A stretch of DNA of 64,000 nt from Odiellus spinosus (Eukaryota > Arthropoda > Arachnida > Opiliones > Phalangiidae). This document shows, piece after piece, positions 50,689 to 63,000 of this stretch. The DNA lies in contig OY987240.1 of the NCBI GenBank assembly GCA_963920705.1, positions 248,001 through 312,000 on the forward strand, given 5' to 3'. A model generated the notes under the pieces. That model saw only the letters and a program-made list of their open reading frames with translations, ran no database searches and was not told the DNA's origin. The position numbers and the translations under genes are program-made. Position 1 is the first letter of the stretch, and each line of letters begins with the position of its first letter.

Positions 50689-53600
50689 ATTGGCCATATT
50701 TTCCATGTTTTTCAACGAATTTTCCAAAACTCTTGTTTTTTAGATAGACCAATATTTGCTCTTTCGAGTGGTCATAATTTTGTCTAAATCGCTTAAAAAT
50801 CAAAAGTTTTGTGTCCATTTAAATCCAATAATCTTGGATTTTTAAGCGTTTTTGCTTAATTTTAACCAATTTTGATATTTGTCACGTTTTGGCAATTTAG
50901 ACAAAAACAAAGTCATTCGAAAGAGCAAATAATGGACAGTCTAAATAATAAGAGTCTTCAAAAATCCGTTGAAAAACAATAAAAATATGGCCAATTCAAG
51001 AAATCATACAATATCAAAATAGTCAAATTTCAGATTTTAAAAATTCGCTTTTTGATATTAGATGTTTTTTGAATTGGCCATATTTTCCATGTTTTTCAAC
51101 GAATTTTCCAAAACTCTTGTTTTTTAGATAGACCAATATTTGCTCTTTGGAATGGTCTTAATTTTGTCTAAATCGCTTAAAAATCAAAAGTTTTGTGTCC
51201 ATTTGAATCCAATAATCTTGGATTTTTAAGCGTTTTTGCTTAATTTTAACCAATTTTGATATTTGTCACGTTTTGGCAATTGAGACAAAACCAAAGTCAT
51301 TCGAAAGAGCAATTAATGGACAGTCTAAATAATAAGAGTTTTCAAAAATCCGTTGAAAAACAAGAAAAATATGGCCAATTCAAGAAACCATACAATATCA
51401 AAATAGTCATATTTCAGATTTTAAAAATTCGCTTTTTGATTTTAGATGTTTTTAGAATTGGCCATATTTTCCAAGTTTTTCAACGGATTTTCCAAAATTC
51501 TTTTTTTTTAGATAGACCAAAATTTGGTCTTTCGAGTGGTCTTAATTTTGTCTAAATCGCTTTAAAATCAAAAATTTTGTGTCCATTTGAATCCAATAAT
51601 CTTGTATTTTTAAGTGTTTTGCTTAATTTTAACCAATTTTATATTTGTCACAATTTTGCAATTAAGACAAAACCAAAGTCATTCGAAAGAGCAATTAATG
51701 GACAGTCTAAATAATAAGAGTTTTCAAAAATCCGTTGAAAAACAAGAAAAATATGGCCAATTCAAGAAATCATACAATATCAATATAGTCAAATTTCAGA
51801 TTTTAAAAATTCGCTTTTTGATATTAGATGTTTTTTGAATTGGCCATATTTTCCATGTTTTTCAACGAATTTTCCAAAACTCTTGTTTTTTAGATAGACC
51901 AATATTTGCTCTTTGGAGAGGTCTTAATTTTGTCTAAATCGCTTAAAAATCAAAAGTTTTGTGTCCATTTGAATCCAATAATCTTGGATTTTTAAGCGTT
52001 TTTGCTTAATTTTAACCAATTTTGATATTTGTCACAATTTGGCAATTAAGACAAAACCAAAGTCATTCGAAAGAGCAATTAATGGACAGTCTAAATAATA
52101 AGAGTTTTCAAAAATCCGTTGAAAAACAAGAAAAATATGGCCAATTCAAGAAATCATACAATATCAAAATAGTCAAATTTCAGATTTTAAAAATTCGCTT
52201 TTTGATTTTAGATGTTTTTTGAATTGGCCATATTTTCCATGTTTTTCAACGGATTTTCCAAAACTCTTTTTTTTTAGATAGACCAAAATTTGGTCTTTCG
52301 AGTGGTCTTAATTTTGTCTAAATCGCTTTAAAATCAAAACTTTTGTGTCCATTTGAATCCAATAATCTTGTATTTTTAAGTGTTTTTGCTTAATTTTAAC
52401 CAATTTTATATTTGTCACAATTTTGCAATTAAGACAAAACCAAAGTCATTCGAAAGAGCAATTAATGAATTTTCCAAAACTCTTGTTTTTTAGATAGACC
52501 AATATTTGCTCTTTGGAGTGGTCTTAATTTTGTCTAAATCGCTTAAAAATCAAAAGTTTTGTGTCCATTTGAATCCAATAATCTTGGATTTTTAAGCGTT
52601 TTTGCTTAATTTTAACCAATTTTGATATTTGTCACGTTTTGGCAATTAAGACAAAACCAAAGTCATTCGAAAGAGCAATTAATGGACAGTCTAAATAATA
52701 AGAGTTTTCAAAAATCCGTTGAAAAACAAGAAAAATATGGCCAATTCAAGAAATCATACAATATCAATATAGTCAAATTTCAGATTTTAAAAATTCGCTT
52801 TTTGATATTAGATGTTTTTTGAATTGGCCATATTTTCCATGTTTTTCAACGAATTTTCCAAAACTCTTTTTTTTTTAGATAGACCAAAATTTGGTCTTTC
52901 GAGTGGTCTTAATTTTGTCTAAATCGCTTTAAAATCAAAACTTTTGTGTCCATTTGAATCCAATAATCTTGTATTTTTAAGTGTTTTTGCTTAATTTTAA
53001 CCAATTTTATATTTGTCACAATTTTGCAATTAAGACAAAACCAAAGTCATTCGAAAGAGCAATTAATGGACAGTCTAAATAATAAGAGTTTTCAAAAATC
53101 CGTTGAAAAACAAGAAAAATATGGCCAATTCAAGAAACCATACAATATCAAAATAGTCATATTTCAGATTTTAAAAATTCGCTTTTTGATTTTTAAAGGT
53201 TTTTAGAATTGGCCATATTTTCCATGTTTTTCAACGGATTTTCCAAAACTCTTTTTTTTAGATAGACCAAAATTTGGTCTTTCGAGTGGTCTTAATTTTG
53301 TCTAAATCGCTTTAAAATCAAAAATTTTGTGTCCATTTGAATCCAATAATCTTGGATTTTTAAGCGTTTTTTCTTAATTTTAACCAATTTTATATTTGTC
53401 ACAATTTTGCAATTTAGGCAAAACCAAAGTCATTCGAAAGAGCAATTAATGGACAGTCTAAATAATAAGAGTTTTCAAAAATCCGTTGAAAAACAAGTAA
53501 AATATGGCCAATTCAAGAAACCATACAATATCAAAATAGTCAAATTTCAGATTTTAAAAATTCGCTTTTTGATATTTGATGTTTTTTGAATTAGCTATAT

Positions 53601-54600
53601 TTTCCATGTTTTTCAACAGATTTTCCAAAACTCTTGTTTTTTAGATAGACCAATATTTGCTCTTTCGATACGTGTTGATTTTGTCTAAATCGCTTAAAAA
53701 TCAAATGTTTTGTGTCCATTTGAATCCAATAATGTTTGATTTTTAAGCGATTTAGCTTCATATCAACCCATTATATATTTGTCACGTTTTGGCAATTTAG
53801 ACAAAACCAAAGTCATTCGAAAGAGCAATTAATGGACAGTCTAAATAATAAGAGTTTTCAAAAATCCGTTGAAAAACAAGAAAAATATGGCCAATTCAAG
53901 AAATCATACAATATCAAAATAGTCAAATTTCAGATTTTAAAAATTCGCTTTTTGATATTAGATGATTTTTGAATTGGCCATATTTTCCATGTTTTTCAAC
54001 GGATTTTCCAAAACTCTTGTTTTTTAGATAGACCAATATTTGCTCTTTCGAGTGGTCTTAATTTTGTCTAAATCGCTTAAAAATCAAAAGTTTTGTGTCC
54101 ATTTGAATCCAATAATCTTGGATTTTTAAGCGTTTTAGCTTCATTTCAACCCATTTTATATTTGTCACGTTTTGGCAATTTAGACAAAACCAAAGTCATT
54201 CGAAAGAGCAATTAATGTACAATCTAAATAATAAGAGTTTACAAAAATCCGTTGAAAAACAAGAAAAATATGGCCAATTCAAGAAATCATACAATATCAA
54301 AATAGTCAAATTTCAGATTTTAAAAATTCGCTTTTTGATATTAGATGTTTTTTGAATTGGCTATATTTTCCATGTTTTTCAACGGATTTTCCAAAACTCT
54401 TGTTTTTTAGATAGACCAATATTTGCTCTTTCGATACGTGTTAATTTTGTCTAAATCGCTTAAAAATCAAAAGTTTTGTGTCCATTTGAATCCAATAATC
54501 TTGGATTTTTAAGTGTTTTTGCTTAATTTTAACCAATTTTATATTTGTCACAATTTTGCAATTAAGACAAAACCAAAGTCATTCGAAAGAGCAATTAATG
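50689..54600 (+). repeat. Array block 13: copies of 13.4-15.6 kb and 20.2-21.6 kb
   Basis: About 50,689-52,860 matches 13,420-15,590 at 37,269 bp, including the rare GTCCATTTAAATCC change and the truncated monomer. A T run near 52,868 is one base longer, shifting the offset to 37,270. From about 53,024 to 54,440 the match switches to 20,184-21,600 (offset 32,840). The switch lies within material shared by both sources. Confidence 0.87.
52467..52468 (+). other. Truncated-monomer junction (copy 3 of 4)
   Basis: The same AATTAATG/AATTTTCC join as at 15198, at an offset of 37,269 bp, within the re-amplified region. Confidence 0.92.
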
Positions 54601-54601
54601 A
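54600..54601 (+). other. Truncated-monomer junction (copy 4 of 4)
   Basis: The same join again, 2,133 bp after the copy at 52467. It marks a tandem duplication of about 2,132 bp in this part of the array. Confidence 0.92.
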
Positions 54602-56104
54602 ATTTTCCAAAACTCTTGTTTTTTAGATAGACCAATATTTGCTCTTTGGAGTGGTCTTAATTTTGTCTAAATCGCTTAAAAATCAAAAGTTTTGTGTCCA
54701 TTTGAATCCAATAATCTTGGATTTTTAAGCGTTTTTGCTTAATTTTAACCAATTTTGATATTTGTCACGTTTTGGCAATTAAGACAAAACCAAAGTCATT
54801 CGAAAGAGCAATTAATGGACAGTCTAAATAATAAGAGTTTTCAAAAATCCGTTGAAAAACAAGAAAAATATGGCCAATTCAAGAAATCATACAATATCAA
54901 TATAGTCAAATTTCAGATTTTAAAAATTCGCTTTTTGATATTAGATGTTTTTTGAATTGGCCATATTTTCCATGTTTTTCAACGAATTTTCCAAAACTCT
55001 TTTTTTTTAGATAGACCAAAATTTGGTCTTTCGAGTGGTCTTAATTTTGTCTAAATCGCTTTAAAATCAAAACTTTTGTGTCCATTTGAATCCAATAATC
55101 TTGTATTTTTAAGTGTTTTTGCTTAATTTTAACCAATTTTATATTTGTCACAATTTTGCAATTAAGACAAAACCAAAGTCATTCGAAAGAGCAATTAATG
55201 GACAGTCTAAATAATAAGAGTTTTCAAAAATCCGTTGAAAAACAAGAAAAATATGGCCAATTCAAGAAACCATACAATATCAAAATAGTCATATTTCAGA
55301 TTTTAAAAATTCGCTTTTTGATTTTTAAAGGTTTTTAGAATTGGCCATATTTTCCATGTTTTTCAACGGATTTTCCAAAACTCTTTTTTTTAGATAGACC
55401 AAAATTTGGTCTTTCGAGTGGTCTTAATTTTGTCTAAATCGCTTTAAAATCAAAAATTTTGTGTCCATTTGAATCCAATAATCTTGGATTTTTAAGCGTT
55501 TTTTCTTAATTTTAACCAATTTTATATTTGTCACAATTTTGCAATTTAGGAAAAACCAAAGTCATTCGAAAGAGCAATTAATGGACAGTCTAAATAATAA
55601 GAGTTTTCAAAAATCCGTTGAAAAACAAGTAAAATATGGCCAATTCAAGAAACCATACAATATCAAAATAGTCAAATTTCAGATTTTAAAAATTCGCTTT
55701 TTGATATTTGATGTTTTTTGAATTAGCTATATTTTCCATGTTTTTCAACAGATTTTCCAAAACTCTTGTTTTTTAGATAGACCAATATTTGCTCTTTCGA
55801 TACGTGTTGATTTTGTCTAAATCGCTTAAAAATCAAATGTTTTGTGTCCATTTGAATCCAATAATGTTTGATTTTTAAGCGATTTAGCTTCATATCAACC
55901 CATTATATATTTGTCACGTTTTGGCAATTTAGACAAAACCAAAGTCATTCGAAAGAGCAATTAATGGACAGTCTAAATAATAAGAGTTTTCAAAAATCCG
56001 TTGAAAAACAAGAAAAATATGGCCAATTCAAGAAATCATACAATATCAAAATAGTCAAATTTCAGGTTTTAAAAATTCGCTTTTTGATATTAGTTGTTTT
56101 TTGA
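54601..56104 (+). repeat. Array block 14: second copy of a 2,132-bp unit
   Basis: This block matches 52,468-53,972 at 2,132-2,133 bp and so tandemly repeats the truncated monomer and those after it. It ends at a monomer with CAGGTTTTAAAA and TATTAGTTGTTTT, the first marks of the next subfamily. Confidence 0.87.
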
Positions 56105-56690
56105 ATTGGCCATATTTTCCATGTTTTTCAACGGATTTTCCAAAACTGTTGTTTTTTTTAGATAAACCAATATTTGGTCTTTCGAGTGGTGTTAATTTTG
56201 TCTAAATCGCTTAAAAATCAAAAGTTTTGTGTCCATTTGAATCCAAAAATCTTGGATTTTTAAACGTTTTTGCTTAATTTTAACCAATTTTATATTTGTC
56301 ACGTTTTGGCAATTTAGACAAAGCCAAAGTCATTCGAAAGAGGAATTAATGGACAGTCTAAATAATTAGAGTTTTCAAAAATCCGTTGAAAAACCAGAAA
56401 AATATGGCCAATTCAAGAAATCATACAATATCAAAATAGTCAAATTTCAGATTTTAAAAATTCGCTTTTTGATATTAGATGTTTTTTGAATTGGCCATAT
56501 TTTCCATGTTTTTCAACGGATTTTCCAAAACTCTTGTTTTTTAGATAGACCAATATTTGCTCTTTCGAGTGGTGTTAATTTTGTCTAAATCGCTTAAAAA
56601 TCAAAAGTTTTGTGTCCATTTGAATCCAATAATTTTGGATTTTTAAGCGTTTTTGCTTAATTTTAACCAATTTTATATTTGTCACGTTTT

Positions 56691-56977
56691 GGCAATTTAG
56701 ACAAAACCAAATTCATTCGAAAGAGCAATTAATGGACAGTCTAAATAATAAGAGTTTTCAAAAATCCGTTGAAAAACAAGAAAAATATGGCCAATTCAAG
56801 AAATCATACAATATCAAAATAGTCAAATTTCAGATTTTAAAAATTCGCTTTTTGATATTAGATGTTTTTTGAATTGGCCATATTTTCCATGTTTTTCAAC
56901 GGATTTTCCAAAACTCTTGTTTTTTAGATAGACCAATATTTGTTGTTTCGAGTGGTGTTATTTTTGTCTAAATTGCT
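56691..56977. other. Major dyad: long imperfect inverted repeat within a monomer
   Basis: The left arm is 56691-56793 and the right arm 56875-56977, with an 81-base partly self-complementary middle. The inner 44 bases of each arm (56750-56793 and 56875-56918) match in 40 of 44 positions on the consensus. Outside them a further 44 of 59 positions pair, all without a gap. Landmarks pairing across the centre are AAGAG/CTCTT, CCGTTGAAAAA/TTTTTCAACGG, TGGCCA/TGGCCA, TTCGAA/TTTCGAG and TTTAGAC/GTCTAAA. The same arrangement recurs in essentially every full-length monomer of the window. Extruded as a cruciform, or transcribed, it could form a long stem. Whether it does so is not shown by sequence. 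Confidence 0.9.
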
Positions 56978-57005
56978 TAAAAATCAAAAGTTTTGTGTCC
57001 ATTTG

Positions 57006-57024
57006 AATCCAATAATCTTGGATT
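57006..57024. other. Small perfect hairpin 1 of monomer (AATCCAA/TTGGATT)
   Basis: AATCCAA and TTGGATT form a perfect 7-bp stem with the 5-base loop TAATC. It lies at consensus positions 272-290 and recurs in most monomers. Subfamilies with AATGTTTGATT or CTTGTATT instead of CTTGGATT lose one pair, so the stem is not strictly kept. Confidence 0.85.
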
Positions 57025-57025
57025 T

Positions 57026-57043
57026 TTAAGCGTTTTTGCTTAA
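57026..57043. other. Small hairpin 2 and second dyad centre (TTAAGC/GCTTAA)
   Basis: TTAAGC and GCTTAA form a perfect 6-bp stem around a 6-base loop, GTTTTT. It sits at consensus positions 292-309, about half a monomer (200 bp) from the major dyad. It marks the second point about which the monomer reads as an inverted repeat: TTGG lies upstream and CCAA downstream. Copies with AAGTG or GCTTCA have a weaker stem. Confidence 0.85.
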
Positions 57044-60000
57044 TTTAAACCAATTTTATATTTGTCACGTTTCGGCAATTTAGACAAAACCAAATTCATT
57101 CGAAAGAGCAATTAATGGACAGTCTAAATAATAAGAGTTTTCAAAAATCCGTTGAAAAACAAGAAAAATATGGCCAATTCAAGAAATCATACAATACCAA
57201 AATAGTCAAATTTCTGATTTTAAAAATTCGCTTTTTGATATTAGATGTTTTTTGAATTGGCCATATTTTCCATGTTTTTCAACGGATTTTCCAAAACTCT
57301 TGTTTTTTAGATAGACCAATATATGTTCTTTCGAGTGGTGTTATTTTTGTCTAAATCGCTTAAAAATCAAAAGTTTTGTGTCCATTTGAATCCAATAATC
57401 TTTGATTTTTAAGCGTTTTTGCTTAATTTTAACCAATTTTACATTTTTCACGTTTTGGCAATTTAGACAAAACCAAAGTCATTCGAAAGAGCAATTAATG
57501 GACAGTCTAAATAATAAGAGTTTTCAAAAATCCGTTGAAAAACAAGAAAAATATGGCCAATTCTAAAAATCATACAATACCAAAATAGTCAAATTTCAGA
57601 TTTTAAAAATTCGCTTTTTGATACTAGATGTTTTTTGAATTGGCCATATTTTCCATGTTTTTCAACGGATTTTCCAAAACTCTTGTTTTTTAGATAGACC
57701 AATATTTGTTCTTTCGAGTGGTGTTATTTTTGTCTAAATCGCTTAAAAATCAAAAGTTTTGTGTCCATTTGAATCCAATAATCTTGGATTTTTAAGCGTT
57801 TTTGCTTAATTTTAACCAATTTTACATTTTTCACGTTTTGGCAATTTAGACAAAACCAAAGTCATTCGAAAGAGCAATTAATGGACAGTCTAAATAATAA
57901 GAGTTTTCAAAAATCCGTTGAAAAACAAGAAAAATATGGTCAATTCAAGAAATCATACAATATCAAAATAGTCAAATTTCAGGTTTTAAAAATTCGCTTT
58001 TTGATATTAGTTGTTTTTTGAATTGGCCATATTTTCCATGTTTTTCAACGGATTTTCCAAAACTGTTGTTTTTTTTAGATAAACCAATATTTGGTCTTTC
58101 GAGTGGTGTTAATTTTGTCTAAATCGCTTAAAAATCAAAAGTTTTGTGTCCATTTGAATACAAAAATCTTGGATTTTTAAGCGTTTTTGCTTAATTTTAA
58201 CCAATTTTATATTTGTCACGTTTTGGCAATTTAGACAAAGCCAAAGTCATTCGAAAGAGGAATTAATGGACAGTCTAAATAATTAGAGTTTTCAAAAATC
58301 CGTTGAAAAACCAGAAAAATATGGCCAATTCAAGAAATCATACAATATCAAAATAGTCAAATTTCAGATTTTAAAAATTCGCTTTTTGATATTAGATGTT
58401 TTTTGAATTGGCCATATTTTCCATGTTTTTCAACGGATTTTCCAAAACTCTTGTTTTTTAGATAGACCAATATTTGCTCTTTCGAGTGGTGTTAATTTTG
58501 TCTAAATCGCTTAAAAATCAAAAGTTTTGTGTCCATTTGAATCCAATAATCTTGGATTTTTAAGCGTTTTTGCTTAATTTTAACCAATTTTATATTTGTC
58601 ACGTTTTGGCAATTTAGACAAAACCAAATTCATTCGAAAGAGCAATTAATGGACAGTCTAAATAATAAGAGTTTTCAAAAATCCGTTGAAAAACAAGAAA
58701 AATATGGCCAATTCAAGAAATCATACAATATCAAAATAGTCAAATTTCAGATTTTAAAAATTCGCTTTTTGATATTAGATGTTTTTTGAATTGGCCATAT
58801 TTTCCATGTTTTTCAACGGATTTTCCAAAACTCTTGTTTTTTAGATAGACCAATATTTGTTGTTTCGAGTGGTGTTATTTTTGTCTAAATTGCTTAAAAA
58901 TCAAAAGTTTTGTGTCCATTTGAATCCAATAATCTTGGATTTTTAAGCGTTTTTGCTTAATTTAAACCAATTTTATATTTGTCACGTTTCGGCAATTTAG
59001 ACAAAACCAAATTCATTCGAAAGAGCAATTAATGGACAGTCTAAATAATAAGAGTTTTCAAAAATCCGTTGAAAAACAAGAAAAATATGGCCAATTCAAG
59101 AAATCATACAATACCAAAATAGTCAAATTTCTGATTTTAAAAATTCGCTTTTTGATATTAGATGTTTTTTGAATTGGCCATATTTTCCATGTTTTTCAAC
59201 GGATTTTCCAAAACTCTTGTTTTTTAGATAGACCAATATATGTTCTTTCGAGTGGTGTTATTTTTGTCTAAATCGCTTAAAAATCAAAAGTTTTGTGTCC
59301 ATTTGAATCCAATAATCTTTGATTTTTAAGCGTTTTTGCTTAATTTTAACCAATTTTACATTTTTCACGTTTTGGCAATTTAGACAAAACCAAAGTCATT
59401 CGAAAGAGCAATTAATGGACAGTCTAAATAATAAGAGTTTTCAAAAATGCATTGAAAAACAAGAAAAATATGGCCAATTCAAGAAATCATACAATATCAA
59501 AATAGTCAAATTTCAGGTTTTAAAAATTCGCTTTTTGATATTAGTTGTTTTTTGAATTGGCCATATTTTCCATGTTTTTCAACGGATTTTCCAAAACTGT
59601 TGTTTTTTTTAGATAAACCAATATTTGGTCTTTCGAGTGGTGTTAATTTTGTCTAAATCGCTTAAAAATCAAAAGTTTTGTGTCCATTTGAATCCAATAA
59701 TCTTGGATTTTTAAGCGTTTTTGCTTAATTTTAACCAATTTTATATTTGTCACGTTTTGGCAATTTAGACAAAGCCAAAGTCATTCGAAAGAGGAATTAA
59801 TGGACAGTCTAAATAATTAGAGTTTTCAAAAATCCGTTGAAAAACCAGAAAAATATGGCCAATTCAAGAAATCATACAATATCAAAATAGTCAAATTTCA
59901 GATTTTAAAAATTCGCTTTTTGATATTAGATGTTTTTTGAATTGGCCATATTTTCCATGTTTTTCAACGGATTTTCCAAAACTCTTGTTTTTTAGATAGA

Positions 60001-63000
60001 CCAATATTTGCTCTTTCGAGTGGTGTTAATTTTGTCTAAATCGCTTAAAAATCAAAAGTTTTGTGTCCATTTGAATCCAATAATCTTGGATTTTTAAGCG
60101 TTTTTGCTTAATTTTAACCAATTTTATATTTGTCACGTTTTGGCAATTTAGACAAAACCAAATTCATTCGAAAGAGCAATTAATGGACAGTCTAAATAAT
60201 AAGAGTTTTCAAAAATCCGTTGAAAAACAAGAAAAATATGGCCAATTCAAGAAATCATACAATATCAAAATAGTCAAATTTCAGATTTTAAAAATTCGCT
60301 TTTTGATATTAGATGTTTTTTGAATTGGCCATATTTTCCATGTTTTTCAACGGATTTTCCAAAACTCTTGTTTTTTAGATAGACCAATATTTGTTGTTTC
60401 GAGTGGTGTTATTTTTGTCTAAATTGCTTAAAAATCAAAAGTTTTGTGTCCATTTGAATCCAATAATCTTGGATTTTTAAGCATTTTTGCTTAATTTAAA
60501 TCAATTTTATATTTGTCACGTTTCGGCAATTTAGACAAAACCAAATTCATTCGAAAGAGCAATTAATATACAGTCTAAATAATAAGAGTTTTAAAAACTC
60601 CGTTGAAAAACAAGAAAAATATGGCCAATTCAAGAAATCATACAATATCAAAATAGTCAAATTTCAGATTTTAAAAATTCGCTTTTTGTATTAGATGTTT
60701 TTTGAATTGGCCATATTTTCCATGTTTTTCAACGGATTTTCCAAAACTCTTGTTTTTTAGATAGACCAATATTTGCTCTTTCGAGTGGTGTTAATTTTGT
60801 CTAAATCGCTTAAAAATCAAAAGTTTTGTGTCCATTTGAATCCAATAATCTTGGATTTTTAAGCGTTTTTGCTTAATTTAAACCAATTTTATATTTCTCA
60901 CGTTTCGGCAATTTAGACAAAACCAAATTCATTCGAAAGAGCAATTAATGGACAGTCTAAATAATAAGAGTTTTCAAAAATCCGTTGAAAAACAAGAAAA
61001 ATATGGCCAATTCAAGAAATCATACAATACCAAAATAGTCAAATTTCTGATTTTAAAAATTCGCTTTTTGATATTAGATGTTTTTTGAATTGGCCATATT
61101 TTCCATGTTTTTCAACGGATTTTCCAAAACTCTTGTTTTTTAGATAGACCAATATATGTTCTTTCGAGTGGTGTTATTTTTGTCTAAATCGCTTAAAAAT
61201 CAAAAGTTTTGTGTCCATTTGAATCCAATAATCTTTGATTTTTAAGCGTTTTTGCTTAATTTTAACCAATTTTACATTTTTCACGTTTTGGCAATTTAGA
61301 CAAAACCAAAGTCATTCGAAAGAGCAATTAATGGACAGTCTAAATAATAAGAGTTTTCAAAAATCCATTGAAAAACAAGAAAAATATGGCCAATTCAAGA
61401 AATCATACAATACCAAAATAGTCAAATTTCTGATTTTAAAAATTCGCTTTTTGATATTAGATGTTTTTTGAATTGGCCATATTTTCCATGTTTTTCAACG
61501 GATTTTCCAAAACTCTTGTTTTTTAGATAGACCAATATATGTTCTTTCGAGTGGTGTTATTTTTGTCTAAATCGCTTAAAAATCAAAAGTTTTGTGTCCA
61601 TTTGAATCCAATAATCTTTGATTTTTAAGCGTTTTTGCTTAATTTTAACCAATTTTACATTTTTCACGTTTTGGCAATTTAGACAAAACCAAAGTCATTC
61701 GAAAGAGCAATTAATGGACAGTCTAAATAATAAGAGTTTTCAAAAATCCATTGAAAAACAAGAAAAATATGGCCAATTCAAGAAATCATACAATATCAAA
61801 ATAGTCAAATTTCATGTTTTAAAAATTCGCTTTTTGATATTAGTTGTTTTTTGAATTGGCCATATTTTCCATGTTTTTCAACGGATTTTCCAAAACTGTT
61901 GTTTTTTTTTAGATAAACCAATATTTGGTCTTTCGAGTGGTGTTAATTTTGTCTAAATCGCTTAAAAATCAAAAGTTTTGTGTCCATTTGAATCCAATAA
62001 TCTTGGATTTTTAAGCGTTTTTGCTTAATTTTAACCAATTTTATATTTGTCACGTTTTGGCAATTTAGACAAAGCCAAAGTCATTCGAAAGAGGAATTAA
62101 TGGACAGTCTAAATAATTAGAGTTTTCAAAAATCCGTTGAAAAACCAGAAAAATATGGCCAATTCAAGAAATCATACAATATCAAAATAGTCAAATTTCA
62201 GATTTTAAAAATTCGCTTTTTGATATTAGATGTTTTTTGAATTGGCCATATATTCCATGTTTTTCAACGGATTTTCCAAAACTCTTGTTTTTTAGATAGA
62301 CCAATATTTGTTGTTTCGAGTGGTGTTATTTTTGTCTAAATTGCTTAAAAATCAAAAGTTTTGTGTCCATTTGAATCCAATAATCTTGGATTTTTAAGCG
62401 TTTTTGCTTAATTTTAACCAATTTTATATTTGTCACGTTTTGGAAATTTAGACAAAACCAAATTCATTCGAAAGAGCAAATATTGGACAGTCTAAATAAT
62501 AAGAGTTTTCAAAAATCCGTTGAAAAACAAGAAAAATATGGCCAATTCAAGAAATCATACAATATCAAAATAGTCAAATTTCAGATTTTAAAAATTCGCT
62601 TTTTGATATTAGATGTTTTTTGAATTGGCCATATATTCCATGTTTTTCAACGGATTTTCCAAAACTCTTGTTTTTTAGATAGACCAATATTTGTTGTTTC
62701 GAGTGGTGTTATTTTTGTCTAAATTGCTTAAAAATCAAAAGTTTTGTGTCCATTTGAATCCAATAATCTTGGATTTTTAAGCGTTTTTGCTTAATTTAAA
62801 CCAATTTTATATTTGTCACGTTTCGGCAATTTAGACAAAACCAAATTCATTCGAAAGAGCAATTAATGGACAGTCTAAATAATAAGAGTTTTCAAAAATC
62901 CGTTGAAAAACAAGAAAAATATGGCCAATTCAAGAAATCATACAATATCAAAATAGTCAAATTTCAGATTTTAAAAATTCGCTTTTTGATATTAGATGTT

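Larger units (their letters stand above)
56735..57117 (+). repeat. Representative satellite monomer
   Basis: This copy is a convenient reference for the unit. In order it holds the GACAGTC anchor, the left inverted arm with CCGTTGAAAAAC and TGGCCA, the central AT-rich loop with ATTTTAAAAATTCGC, and the right inverted arm with TGGCCA and TTTTTCAACGG. Next comes a spacer containing GTGTCCATTTGAATCC, then two small hairpins, then TTTGTCACG and AATTTAGACAAAACC leading into the next copy. It belongs to the subfamily found after 56.1 kb, recognised by GTGGTGTTA and CCAAATTCATTCG. Confidence 0.9.

Noticed and set aside
41148..54600. Treating the 41-54 kb copies as assembly artefact
   Set aside because: The copies are not identical. 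They carry private changes (for example at 12,884 versus 50,536) and differ by inserted or deleted monomers, which a simple assembly duplication would not produce. Long-read confirmation would still be decisive.
56643..56660. Bacterial intrinsic terminator (TTAAGC/GCTTAA stem near T runs)
   Set aside because: The stem is short and AT-rich, it occurs once per satellite monomer, and no gene precedes it. A 64-kb satellite also makes a bacterial source very unlikely.
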